Source: a virus
Reading direction: 5' to 3' (one strand)
IMG/VR virus record: IMGVR_UViG_3300025809_000075
Span: 1 to 31,329 of that record
DNA length: 31,329 nucleotides
Shown: piece after piece, positions 1-7,926 of the stretch
How the letters are laid out: every line of letters starts with the position of its first letter
Position numbering within the stretch: position 1 is the first letter of the stretch
The notes under the pieces: model-generated
What the model was told of the DNA's origin: nothing
Database searches by the model: none
Seen by the model: the letters and a program-made list of their open reading frames with translations, nothing else
Translations under genes and position numbers: made by a program

Positions 1-1
1 G

Positions 2-2884
2 TTTGGTCCACTTGGTGCTAGACTTAAAGATGACCCTGATGTATTTATCTTCAACAAGAGATATTCTATTTCAGAGATTGTTGATAGCCAAATAGCAGAC
101 AACCGTTATATCGAAACATGGAGAGGTAAAGCTGGTGCTAAGTTAGCTCGGAGAGCCTTCTATAATCGTACAGCGCCTATCTCTGCTTATACTCAACCTA
201 TCATTAGTCGTTACCCTTCTTTGAAGAATGCTAAACAAGCACTGCTTAATAAGATACCGGGTTATACACAATGGAAATCGGTTAACAAACTCTTAGAAGC
301 CAAAGGTCCAACAGACTCTTGGATTACTAGGCAGATTGCTAAACTACGTGGTAATGCTCGTGAGATACTTGATGGTGAGTTTCTGTTTGCTAGAGACCGT
401 AAGAAAGCTATTGCAACACTAAATGACAAGTCTACTAAGGCTCTTGCTAAATCAATGGAAGCTATTGCTGCTGCTGATGGTGCAGACTACGATATGCTGG
501 CTATTAAGATTGGTCAGATATTCGACGAAGAGCTGGGTAACTTAAACCCCTTCCGTTCTAAGACTCTTAAAGAGTTCCACAAGGATGGTGCAAAGATTAT
601 TACTAGTCTGGAAAAGCAAAAGTTAATTCGTACAAGTGTATTCAGAGACTCTGGAACAACTTCACCTATTGACTTAGCTACAGGTAGACCCTCGGCAGAT
701 AAATCTTTGCGTGGCACAAGTGTGTTTAAGCAGATTGAGATTGTTGATGGTAGCCTACGGCAACTACAGATAGCAAACGCTAAGTCTCGTGCTGCTAGAC
801 GCTTTGGTGTATACAACAACCGTGATAAGGTCTATGCTCGTGCAGGTCAAAAAGAATACTTTGATGCCCGTGGTCGTAAGACTAACATGCCAGTTGTATC
901 TGAAAAGGTTTATGCTGACTACGATGCTAAACAGATTGACCGTGATATAGCTAACATGCTTAATCATGCTAACTCTGTTAAGTACTCTGTTGACAACGAC
1001 TTCTTTGACTTTGCTGAAGAGGTAATTTACTTTAAAGCTAAACGTACAGGTGACTCTAAGTTGCTTGAGCAGAATGAATGGAAGAAACTGTTTATTGATG
1101 CTCGTGGTAATGATGGTCGTGGTGTACTAGCTACAGCTAAGTTCCATAGACAACGTAATCAAGCTTTCCAAGTGGATGCTTCAATTGACTTCCGTGGTCG
1201 TGTATATCATCGTGGACTACTCACACCTACTAAAGGTGAGACAGTACGTCCGTTCTTGAATACATCTAGAGCAGTATCAGTTAACCCTGATGTTCTAGAA
1301 GAACTGCAGACACAGATTGGCGCTGCTACAGGTAATGCAATTGACGTACTAACTGTTAAAGGTAGACTTAAAGCGTTTAAAGACATTGAACAAGACTTGC
1401 TAGAACTTGGTAGCTACATGCTAGACAAGAAAACACAACGTGCAGGTCAGGTTAGAAAGTTTATTGCTAAGACTCACCAGATGGGTCTTGATGATGAGCA
1501 CATCGGTAAGGTATCTCGTCTTGCTCTAGAATACACTCGTATATACCGTCACATGGATGGTAAGATGTATACTGACAAGACTAAATGGAGTCCTGCTGAT
1601 ATTAAGAAGCTTGCTGGTTACAAGACAAGAATGATGATTGAGAACGATGCTAGTTCATCTGGTGCTCAAATTATTGCTCTATCTACTCGTGATAAAGCTG
1701 CTGCTAACCTATCTAATGTTATACAGACACCAGAGAAACAGCGTCTCTACGATGAGATTGCTAAGTTAACTGTTAATGACCCTGAGTTCCTTGCTATTCC
1801 TGAACTTCAAGACTTAGACCTAGACTGGTCTGACTTGATGAAGGCTGCTAAGAACCAGAACATGGTTACATTCTATGGTGCTGGTGATGCTACTAAGTCG
1901 GCTAACGTTGCTAACGCTTTTGCTAAAGTACTAGCTAAGAAGGGTAAAGTGACTATTTCCTCAAAGGAAGTAGATAAGTTTAAGAAAGCCATTGATGCTA
2001 AGATTAGCTTCGAAATGGACAGAAAGAATTGGACACGCATAGACGAATTGCGTGATATCAAAAGAGATGTGGTTCTATCCTCTAAGCAGGGTAAACCAAT
2101 TACCGAATCCTTACACGACATTGCTAAGTCAGAGTTTAAGGATGGTATTAAGAGTTCAGAAGACATGCATACATTCTTGTATAAACTTCGTGATGAGACA
2201 GGAGACCTTGTAGGTACTCGTGTGTTTGAGAAGATATCTAAGATTATGTCAGGTCATCTAGAAGAACAAGTTCCTGTAACAGGTAAGTTCATTAAGTTCT
2301 GGAAAGATGTTGCGAAAGATTATGTTCGTGAATCTGAGTCAGTAGATATCCCTTGGGTGACTTTTGATGGAAAGACAATGATGCAACGCTACCGTGTTAA
2401 GGAGCAAGTAAGAATAGACTTTACAGACCCGATAACTGGGCAGAAAGTTTATAACATATACGAAGCACCTTCTCGTAATGGGAAGCTAATGTCAGAACAA
2501 TCAATACAAGATTCTGCTATTGGTCTTGGTGTTAACGGCAATCACAGTAATGATGCTGTGCTTGTTAGAAGATTCCACCTTTGGGGTAGAAAGAATAACG
2601 TAGACACTGGAACTATCCACGATGCGTTCTTTACAAACTTAGGTGACGCAGTTAATGCGAAATGGGCTTTACGTCAGTTGTATGCAGATGCACTGAAATC
2701 AGGCACCATTGATAAGACTCTTAAAGCAATGCGAGAGTCAGGTATGTCAAGAGAAACATATCGCAAATACTTACAACGAGCAAAAGATGATGGGCTTCTG
2801 CAGTCCGGACCTGATGCTTTAACATACGATGAAATCCTTGCTCCAATTGAGTCTGGGAATGATTGGTATGGTATCGGCCCATAA
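2..2884 (+). CDS. Virion-type single-subunit (T7/N4 family) RNA polymerase, 5' partial
   Basis: The frame is open from the window edge, so the true start lies upstream; the TTG at 221 is internal. 960 residues are visible. All catalytic signatures of T7-family RNA polymerases are present. The DxxGR loop is DFRGR (396-400). Motif A is DASSSGAQ, with catalytic Asp549. Motif B has Lys617 and Tyr625-Gly, with the same Lys-Tyr spacing of 8 as T7 K631/Y639. Motif C is HDAFF, with Asp874. The T7 Arg627 position is Met here. The sequence is strongly diverged from T7. It sits directly before the scaffold and capsid genes, as expected for a protein packaged in the particle. In phage N4 a similar virion polymerase is injected and transcribes early genes from hairpin promoters. 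The enzyme call is firm; packaging is inferred from position. Confidence 0.85.
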   Translation, partial: FGPLGARLKDDPDVFIFNKRYSISEIVDSQIADNRYIETWRGKAGAKLARRAFYNRTAPISAYTQPIISRYPSLKNAKQALLNKIPGYTQWKSVNKLLEAKGPTDSWITRQIAKLRGNAREILDGEFLFARDRKKAIATLNDKSTKALAKSMEAIAAADGADYDMLAIKIGQIFDEELGNLNPFRSKTLKEFHKDGAKIITSLEKQKLIRTSVFRDSGTTSPIDLATGRPSADKSLRGTSVFKQIEIVDGSLRQLQIANAKSRAARRFGVYNNRDKVYARAGQKEYFDARGRKTNMPVVSEKVYADYDAKQIDRDIANMLNHANSVKYSVDNDFFDFAEEVIYFKAKRTGDSKLLEQNEWKKLFIDARGNDGRGVLATAKFHRQRNQAFQVDASIDFRGRVYHRGLLTPTKGETVRPFLNTSRAVSVNPDVLEELQTQIGAATGNAIDVLTVKGRLKAFKDIEQDLLELGSYMLDKKTQRAGQVRKFIAKTHQMGLDDEHIGKVSRLALEYTRIYRHMDGKMYTDKTKWSPADIKKLAGYKTRMMIENDASSSGAQIIALSTRDKAAANLSNVIQTPEKQRLYDEIAKLTVNDPEFLAIPELQDLDLDWSDLMKAAKNQNMVTFYGAGDATKSANVANAFAKVLAKKGKVTISSKEVDKFKKAIDAKISFEMDRKNWTRIDELRDIKRDVVLSSKQGKPITESLHDIAKSEFKDGIKSSEDMHTFLYKLRDETGDLVGTRVFEKISKIMSGHLEEQVPVTGKFIKFWKDVAKDYVRESESVDIPWVTFDGKTMMQRYRVKEQVRIDFTDPITGQKVYNIYEAPSRNGKLMSEQSIQDSAIGLGVNGNHSNDAVLVRRFHLWGRKNNVDTGTIHDAFFTNLGDAVNAKWALRQLYADALKSGTIDKTLKAMRESGMSRETYRKYLQRAKDDGLLQSGPDALTYDEILAPIESGNDWYGIGP

Positions 2885-2974
2885 GTTGTACTTAAGCTGA
2901 TACAGAAGAATTTAAACGAGTCTGTGGCTCATAATCATATATTATATTCTAGCTGTGCTAGGAAAGGAATTATC

Positions 2975-3649
2975 ATGGAAAATCAAGTAGAGAATGAAGT
3001 AGTAACCGAAGAAGTAACTACACCCGAAGCCGAAGCTCCTGTTGTTGAAACAGAAGGAGAGGTAGTAACACCTGCGGACGAAGTTGAAGCATTGGTAGCC
3101 GACCGTTTGGCGAAGATGAAAGAGAACATGGACCGTATGTCTAAAGAGCGTGATGACGCTTTGAAAATGAAAGCTGACATGGAAGCTAAGGCGAAAGAAG
3201 ACGCCATTGCCCGTATGAAAGAAGAAGGTAAACTCCAAGAAGCTTTAGAAATGGAACTCGCAGACGCTCGTGCTAAACTGGCATCGTTCGAAGAGCAGAA
3301 TGTAAAACTGACTCGTGACAACGTATTGAACCAAGCATTAGCTGGTATGGAATTCCGTAACGATAAATCACGCGACATGGCTCGCCGTGAAATCGTAGAA
3401 CAACTGACACAAGGTGAAGAGGGTGGCTGGGTACATTCTTCAGGTCTGACTATTGCAGACTTTGTTGAGTCCTACGCTAAATCCGAAGACAACTCATTCC
3501 TGTTCCGTGTTAAATCTAACTCGGGCGCAGGTACAGGTACTCCTGCAGGAGCACCTTCAACCGACATGGCCAAATCTATTGGTGAAATGTCTACAACTGA
3601 AATCCTTGCTCTTGCAGCAAAAGGTAAACTAGGTAACTTTAACCTATAA
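2975..3649 (+). CDS. Capsid assembly scaffolding protein
   Basis: 224 residues. I start at ATG 2975, which has a purine-rich AGGAAAGGA ribosome site. An in-frame GTG at 2924 lacks such a site. The N-terminal 40 residues are very acidic and low in complexity. Residues 45-125 are a charged, heptad-like coiled coil rich in Lys, Glu, Met and Ala. The C-terminal part has a Gly/Ala/Pro/Thr-rich linker followed by a short helix, a common layout for the capsid-binding tail of scaffolds. It lies just upstream of the major capsid gene, the usual place for a scaffold. The scaffold is normally lost or cleaved during head maturation. Assignment rests on composition and position. Confidence 0.8.
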   Translation: MENQVENEVVTEEVTTPEAEAPVVETEGEVVTPADEVEALVADRLAKMKENMDRMSKERDDALKMKADMEAKAKEDAIARMKEEGKLQEALEMELADARAKLASFEEQNVKLTRDNVLNQALAGMEFRNDKSRDMARREIVEQLTQGEEGGWVHSSGLTIADFVESYAKSEDNSFLFRVKSNSGAGTGTPAGAPSTDMAKSIGEMSTTEILALAAKGKLGNFNL

Positions 3650-3684
3650 CTCTTACTATTATACAGCTATAAAGGAATATTAAA

Positions 3685-4785
3685 ATGGCTATTACAAACA
3701 CAGACTTCCAGAACATCGCTCTGGCAATCTCCGCTTACTCAGACGAAGCTTACACAACAGCTAAGAAACTGAACGGCACAGGCATCGTTGCTTCCGACCA
3801 GCGCATCGACCTTTCCGGTGAAAGCTTTATCGGTCAATTCCGTTGGTACAAGCCTTTGTCAGCTACTGTAAACGTTGCTTCTTTGGCTTCTGCTACAGAC
3901 GGTACATACACTGGCATGTCCACAGACGTTGCTGACTTCGTTAAGACTGTTCGTACTTTCGGTGCAGAGCAAGTTAACATGCAAGAAGTTGTAAGCAAAG
4001 CCGATGGTCTTGCTAAAATCGCTCGTGACTTCGCTGAAGTACGCGCACAAGACGAGCATGACGCTCTTTTGTCTGTTCTTAAAGGTGTTGCTGCTCACGA
4101 AGTTAGCCTTGGTACTACTTCTGGTATCTTGGACTTCGACACAGACGCTGACACTGCTGGTGTTGGTTCTTTCGTAGACGTTAACGCTGCTGGCCTTCAC
4201 GGCGCTGCTGCAACTGGTGCTGGCGATGCACGTAAATTGTTTGACGCTTCTGCAATGGGCGCTGCCCGTGGCGAACGTTTGTTCCGCTCTATCGGCGCTG
4301 CATTCAAAGACTATGAGCCTGATTTCATGTACATGGTTACTTCTCCTGAAGTGATGGCTGAAATGCGTGCTGCTAACTTGGTTGACGAAACTACTGTTAC
4401 TGAAGGTAACATCGAGTTCACAACTATCTTCGGTGGCAAATTCCGCCTCATCATGACTCGTGCTAACCAAGGTAACTTGGGCGCTGAAGCTGAAGTAAAC
4501 GCTGTGTCCACAAAGACTACCTTCATCATCAAGCCAGGTTCTGTTGCTTCTGCTTCTATGCCTATCCCAACACCTGTTGAAGTTGACCGTTCGGCTGCTT
4601 CTTACATGGGTGGCGGTTCTACTAACGTTTGGTATCGTTGGGGCTACGCAATGCACCCAATGGGTTACGACTGGGCTGGTGCAACCACTGCTTTCGCAAC
4701 TAACACAACTATGGGCGCTTCTGCTTCTTACGCACGTAAAATGGACGCATTGAACTTGGGCATCTTGCCTATCTTCCACGCTTAA
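3685..4785 (+). CDS. Major capsid protein
   Basis: 366 residues with an AAAGGAA ribosome site. Expected to form the icosahedral shell with the HK97 fold. An N-terminal helical region is followed by an Ala/Gly/Thr-rich beta-rich domain. A segment near 230-255 (ThrSerProGluValMet then GluPheThrThrIlePheGlyGlyLys) resembles the core P-domain of phage coat proteins. Codon use differs from the neighbours: C-ending codons such as aac, gac, ttc and atc dominate, as expected for the most highly expressed gene. It is flanked by scaffold and head-tail adaptor genes. No protease gene is visible nearby. Confidence 0.88.
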   Translation: MAITNTDFQNIALAISAYSDEAYTTAKKLNGTGIVASDQRIDLSGESFIGQFRWYKPLSATVNVASLASATDGTYTGMSTDVADFVKTVRTFGAEQVNMQEVVSKADGLAKIARDFAEVRAQDEHDALLSVLKGVAAHEVSLGTTSGILDFDTDADTAGVGSFVDVNAAGLHGAAATGAGDARKLFDASAMGAARGERLFRSIGAAFKDYEPDFMYMVTSPEVMAEMRAANLVDETTVTEGNIEFTTIFGGKFRLIMTRANQGNLGAEAEVNAVSTKTTFIIKPGSVASASMPIPTPVEVDRSAASYMGGGSTNVWYRWGYAMHPMGYDWAGATTAFATNTTMGASASYARKMDALNLGILPIFHA

Positions 4786-4808
4786 TAAAACTATAGGAGA
4801 GAGAACTA

Positions 4809-5315
4809 ATGGCACTTGTACTCAATACAAACAGCTACGTTTTGATAGCAGACGCTGATACATACTTTGAGACTCGTATTGATAGTGCCAACTGGCTTGA
4901 CGCTGAAGACGAAATCAAAGAACAAGCACTTGTCACTGCTACTTATATGGTAGATGACAACTCTTGGATTGGTTCTGCTGTTAGTTCCTCTCAAGCACTG
5001 GCTTGGCCCCGTAAGAATGCTTTCTACTACGATAACCGTATGGGAACCAATATTACGGTGGCCGACTCAGAAATCCCTAACAAGGTAAAGGTTGCAGTAT
5101 ACGAACAAGCACTGCACTTAGTAAACAACGAAGATGTACTGATGGGTCAGTCTCAAACTTTTGAGTCTATCTCTATCGGTTCTATCTCGTTGTCTGACTC
5201 CAACGGAGACGTTACCCGTATACCTAAAAGACCTGTCGAAGTACTTAGAAGCATTAAGCCTCTGATTATTCGCGGGGCTGGTGGTATGGGTGGCTCTTGG
5301 TGGAGGGCCAACTAA
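4809..5315 (+). CDS. Head-tail adaptor (connector) protein
   Basis: 168 residues, preceded by AGGAGAGAGA. The N-terminus (Ser-Tyr-Val-Leu-Ile-Ala-Asp-Ala-Asp-Thr-Tyr-Phe) and the later LeuAlaTrpProArg and IleProAsnLysValLysValAlaValTyrGluGlnAla segments are typical of the helical head-completion adaptor family often mislabelled DnaT-like. These proteins form a ring under the portal (HK97 gp6 or SPP1 gp15 role). The C-terminus is Gly/Trp-rich. The stop codon overlaps the next start by one base (TAATG), so translation is probably coupled. Assigned from motif pattern and position right after the capsid gene. Confidence 0.75.
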   Translation: MALVLNTNSYVLIADADTYFETRIDSANWLDAEDEIKEQALVTATYMVDDNSWIGSAVSSSQALAWPRKNAFYYDNRMGTNITVADSEIPNKVKVAVYEQALHLVNNEDVLMGQSQTFESISIGSISLSDSNGDVTRIPKRPVEVLRSIKPLIIRGAGGMGGSWWRAN

Positions 5316-5650
5316 TGTCTTTAAAAACTAAACTCAAAGGCGCAGTAGACAAGGCGTTTGCTGCTGCCGGAGACTTGGTACTTACAGGGACATTAACTAA
5401 CATAACTGCGACTGGTTACGACTTTTCTAGTGGAGCAACAGCTTCTACATCAAAGAAAGAATCAGTTAAGATAATCATACTTGACACAAAGAAATCTGCT
5501 GGTCAACCTTACACTGCCACCGCTATTATAAAGTCAGGTCCAACCTTGGACAACTATGACTCTATTTTAGTAGGTACCGATAAGTACAGCATTATAGATT
5601 TCTCTGATAATGGATTTTCTGTTGACTTGACACTTAAGAAGGAGGTATAA
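5315..5650 (+). CDS. Putative head closure / head-tail joining protein
   Basis: 111 residues from ATG 5315, which overlaps the previous stop and follows GGAGGG. A TTG at 5297 is a less likely start. The sequence is predicted to be mostly beta, with Thr/Ser-rich strands and an AspLysTyrSerIleIleAsp segment like those in beta-barrel stopper proteins. Its place between adaptor and tail terminator matches the head-closure (stopper) ring gene of siphoviruses. No diagnostic motif is visible, so the role is inferred from gene order. Confidence 0.55.
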   Translation: MSLKTKLKGAVDKAFAAAGDLVLTGTLTNITATGYDFSSGATASTSKKESVKIIILDTKKSAGQPYTATAIIKSGPTLDNYDSILVGTDKYSIIDFSDNGFSVDLTLKKEV

Positions 5651-6054
5651 TGTTTACACAAACTTTAACCGCCGTTGAAAGTGTTTTCGGTAGTTCCGCT
5701 TGGACTGCTAACAACATTAAAACTATCCCTGACAATTTTGAAGGGGATATGTCTAATTCCTCTGAGTATGTACATATCTCTGTCTTACCTTCCAGTAGTA
5801 GTCTATTGGCTTTTGGTGTTGATAGAAAGTTAAATGGCCTTGTTGCTGTCAAAATCTTTGTTCCTGCGGGTTACGGTCAACGCCGCCTAATGGAAATCGG
5901 AGACTTGCTTGACAACGTACTACAATACAAAACCTTATCTAATGGGACTAGGCTTGATAGTTCTTACATTAACGTAGAGGGGCTAGACCCTCGTAATGAA
6001 TCGTTCTATAGCGGTTCATACTTCATACCATTTACGCTATACGGAGAAAATTAA
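5650..6054 (+). CDS. Tail terminator protein
   Basis: 134 residues with one of the strongest ribosome sites in the window (AAGGAGGT); the start overlaps the previous stop by one base. The alternating beta/alpha pattern, with a central ValAlaValLysIlePheValProAlaGlyTyrGly strand, a GlyAspLeuLeuAspAsnValLeu helix and a C-terminal strand ending in PheThrLeuTyrGly, fits the lambda gpU-like tail terminator fold. Such proteins cap the tail tube and join it to the head. The gene directly precedes the tail tube gene, as in many siphoviruses. Confidence 0.65.
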   Translation: MFTQTLTAVESVFGSSAWTANNIKTIPDNFEGDMSNSSEYVHISVLPSSSSLLAFGVDRKLNGLVAVKIFVPAGYGQRRLMEIGDLLDNVLQYKTLSNGTRLDSSYINVEGLDPRNESFYSGSYFIPFTLYGEN

Positions 6055-6055
6055 T

Positions 6056-6598
6056 ATGGCACACATTTCATCCTTGGGTGCGGGTATCTTTACATACCTC
6101 GACATCTTCAAAGGCACCATCCCAGCGGGTACTGATACCTCTGCTGAAATGGCTGCTCTTTTCGTAGGCACCGTTGACGGAACAGCTGACGCAGACCATG
6201 TTCGCATGCCATCTGTTCGTGAATTCCCATCTATCGGTACACCTGCTAACATCGTTAACGTTCCTGTTTACGGCCAAAAGACTTCTTCGCAGGTCCAAGG
6301 TCAGTCTGATGCTCCATCTTTGGAAATCACTGTAAACTACGTTGCAGACGACATGACAGCAATCCACGCTCTCATCGACGGAAACCAAAAGGCATTCCGT
6401 TTCATGATGTGCGCAACTGCTACAACTGAAGACGAAGGCGCAGCTGCCCTTATGGCTACTGAGAACACTGAGTTCTATTTCCTCGGAAAAGTAGAAGCCA
6501 TCTTGGTAAACCCAGCACTTACAGACGCTACAACTGCGACTGTTACTTTGTCTGCACAAACAGACTTCTTTGGCCCAGCAACTTTGGCTGCTAGCTAA
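6056..6598 (+). CDS. Major tail tube protein
   Basis: 180 residues from ATG 6056 (Met-Ala-His-Ile-Ser), with CGGAGAAAA upstream; the in-frame codon at 5996 lies inside the preceding gene and is rejected. The segment GluPheProSerIleGlyThrProAlaAsnIleValAsnValPro, the run ValGlnGlyGlnSerAspAlaProSerLeu and the C-terminal Thr-rich strands are typical of siphovirus tube proteins, which stack as hexamer rings. Codon use is biased to C-ending codons, as in the capsid gene, consistent with high expression. A 10-bp hairpin follows the stop. Confidence 0.8.
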   Translation: MAHISSLGAGIFTYLDIFKGTIPAGTDTSAEMAALFVGTVDGTADADHVRMPSVREFPSIGTPANIVNVPVYGQKTSSQVQGQSDAPSLEITVNYVADDMTAIHALIDGNQKAFRFMMCATATTEDEGAAALMATENTEFYFLGKVEAILVNPALTDATTATVTLSAQTDFFGPATLAAS

Positions 6599-6606
6599 GA
6601 ATAGTT

Positions 6607-6631
6607 GGAGGCTCCCTTTTTGGGGGCTTCC
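6607..6631 (+). terminator. Hairpin after the tail tube gene, weak terminator or mRNA stabiliser
   Basis: The arms 6607-6616 and 6622-6631 pair over 10 bp, including two G-U pairs, around a TTTTT loop. Only a weak T/C-rich tract follows, so read-through is likely. This could reduce expression of downstream genes relative to the abundant tube protein, or protect the 3' end of its mRNA. Confidence 0.5.
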
Positions 6632-6651
6632 TTCCCATCCCGGAGAATATT

Positions 6652-6891
6652 ATGGATAAACCATTTAGTAAAGCATTCGTTATGCGTACTACCTTTCGCC
6701 ACATGCGGCGTAGTGTAGATATCAGCATACGTAAAAGCTTCGAGAGGTTCCAAGACTTCGACCAGAACACAAAAGCTGGTAAAGAAATTATGGAAACCCT
6801 ATCAGTATTACATACAGTTCGGAAGATGCTAGATGACTTTCAAGCAGCAAATCCAGAGCTATTTACAGAAAAAGATAAGTTAGGACAATAA
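6652..6891 (+). CDS. Small protein between tail tube and tail chaperones
   Basis: 79 residues, preceded by CCCGGAGAATATT. The first 35 residues are basic and rich in Arg, Phe and Met; the rest is helical and more acidic. It is not recognised. Position between the tube gene and the chaperone pair suggests a tail assembly role. The next gene follows after two bases, and its ribosome site would be the purine-rich end of this gene (AAGTTAGGACAATAACA). Confidence 0.6.
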   Translation: MDKPFSKAFVMRTTFRHMRRSVDISIRKSFERFQDFDQNTKAGKEIMETLSVLHTVRKMLDDFQAANPELFTEKDKLGQ

Positions 6892-6893
6892 CA

Positions 6894-7193
6894 ATGAAAC
6901 ATCTTGTTGGAAAATTAGTAACAGAGAAAGTACCCTTTATGGGTGACGAAGTAGAAGTTAAGAAGTTGACTGTTGGCGAAGTTATGGGCCTACAGAAAGT
7001 AATCGAAAAGGCTGCAAAGTCTAAAGATGAACAAGCTCAACTCAAACTCCTTTGTGACGTCATTAAGATTGCCGTTATCGGGGCAGAAGAACTTACCGAT
7101 GAAGATTTTAATACCTTCCCTATTCAAGAACTAACTGGACTGTCAGAGCAGATTATGCGCTTGTCAGGTCTTGGTGGTACTGAGGGAAACTAA
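6894..7193 (+). CDS. Tail assembly chaperone, G-type (zero-frame product)
   Basis: 99 residues. Matches the general form of the lambda gpG class: a short beta start (LysLeuValThrGluLysValProPheMetGlyAspGlu) followed by an all-helical body. It ends at a TAA directly after a GGGAAAC slippery site. These chaperones bind the tape measure and recruit tube subunits during tail assembly. Position between tube and tape measure is the standard one. Most ribosomes are expected to stop here; a minority shift to make the longer GT form. Confidence 0.75.
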   Translation: MKHLVGKLVTEKVPFMGDEVEVKKLTVGEVMGLQKVIEKAAKSKDEQAQLKLLCDVIKIAVIGAEELTDEDFNTFPIQELTGLSEQIMRLSGLGGTEGN

Positions 7194-7528
7194 CACATTC
7201 CGAAGAGAACTTATATGAATTAGCGTTCATTCTTGGGATGCCTGTTTACAAGATTATGGAAGAGATGCCCCAAACAGAGTTATCTAAATGGGGACAATAC
7301 TTCAAACAAAGACCTTATGGCTGGCGTGAAGACCAGAGGACTGCTGTCCTGCTTCAAGCACAAGGCTACAAAGGTAAACCTGAAGATGTCTTTAATACTC
7401 TTAAACAACTTAAACAAAACATTCCTGCTGAAGTCAAAGCCCTTCCAAAAGGTAAGTTCCTAGAAATGATGATGGGAGCTAAAGACGGGGACGACTCTGG
7501 TTGGAACCCACCTTGGATGAATAAATGA
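6894..7528 (+). CDS. Tail assembly chaperone GT, made by programmed -1 frameshift
   Basis: Reading join(6894..7190,7190..7528) gives about 211 residues. After the shift the -1 frame reads Leu-Thr-His-Ser-Glu-Glu-Asn-Leu-Tyr-Glu-Leu-Ala-Phe-Ile-Leu-Gly-Met, then ProGlnThrGluLeuSerLysTrpGlyGlnTyrPhe and ArgProTyrGlyTrpArg. This is the characteristic T-domain of GT chaperones, with its Leu-x-Glu-Leu, Trp-xx-Tyr/Phe-Phe and Pro-Tyr/Phe-Gly pattern. The T part has no good independent start: ATG 7238 lies inside the conserved domain and has no ribosome site. The T-domain in lambda-like phages tethers the tape measure to tube subunits. Confidence 0.85.
7184..7190 (+). promoter_or_regulatory. Canonical -1 ribosomal frameshift site GGGAAAC
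   Basis: The heptamer is phased as G GGA AAC in the zero frame and is followed at once by the TAA stop of the G frame. It fits the X XXY YYZ rule, so both tRNAs can re-pair one base back. The lambda G-GT site is GGGAAAG. The downstream -1 frame stays open to 7528. Confidence 0.88.
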
Positions 7529-7854
7529 CACAAGTCTCTTTGGAAGTAGTAAATTTTGAACGAGAAATGAAGCGCATCGAAGACGAAATTGTTGCGCTTG
7601 GAAACATAGAAATTGCCGCACTAGTAGAGTACGGTACTCAACAACTTAGGGTTGTTACGCCTGTTGATACAGGTAACGCAAGACGTGGTTGGCAACGTGA
7701 TATAGAAGTTAGTTTTACTAATTCCTTTATTGGTGCTACCATCTATAACGATGTAGACTATATTGATAGACTAAATAACGGGCATTCACAACAAGCCCCT
7801 ACTTACTTTATCGAACAAACGTTATCTAAAATAGGTTTAATCACCCCTGTATAA
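7525..7854 (+). CDS. HK97 gp10-like minor tail / tail completion protein
   Basis: 109 residues; the start overlaps the preceding stop as ATGA. The motif ThrProValAspThrGlyAsnAlaArgArgGlyTrp, then IleTyrAsnAspValAspTyr, AsnAsnGlyHisSerGlnGlnAlaPro and a C-terminal Phe-Ile-Glu helix, is the signature of the HK97 gp10-like family. That family is linked to neck or tail-completion functions. Here it lies between the chaperones and the tape measure, whereas it more often sits upstream of the tube gene. The end of the gene overlaps a CCCCTGTATAAT element. Confidence 0.75.
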   Translation: MTQVSLEVVNFEREMKRIEDEIVALGNIEIAALVEYGTQQLRVVTPVDTGNARRGWQRDIEVSFTNSFIGATIYNDVDYIDRLNNGHSQQAPTYFIEQTLSKIGLITPV

Positions 7855-7860
7855 TATATT

Positions 7861-7909
7861 GCCCCTGATGGTAGCTCGAAATACGAGTTTAACTGTTAGG
7901 GGCTTTTTT
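7861..7909 (+). terminator. Rho-independent terminator upstream of the tape measure gene
   Basis: GCCCCT (7861-7866) pairs with AGGGGC (7898-7903), followed by six T residues. An inner hairpin, CTCG (7875-7878) with CGAG (7884-7887), sits in the loop. It lies in the 72-base gap between two co-directional genes, so it probably attenuates tape measure transcription. Confidence 0.7.
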
Positions 7910-7926
7910 ATTAAAAGGAGAACTAC

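Noticed and set aside
221-2884. TTG at 221 as start of the first gene
   Set aside because: The frame is open to the window edge and the upstream residues read as protein, so the gene is 5' truncated by the window, not started there.
2885-2974. AT-rich gap before the scaffold gene as a copy of the early or middle promoter
   Set aside because: It contains CATAATCATATATTATATT, but neither the G4-N7-C4-TCTATAAT nor the TAGGGCGGAATAATGAC element; no clear signal can be claimed.
3859-4815. 318-codon open frame on the - strand across the capsid gene
   Set aside because: It mirrors a codon-biased capsid gene, has Ser/Cys/His-rich composition without domains, and no ribosome site.
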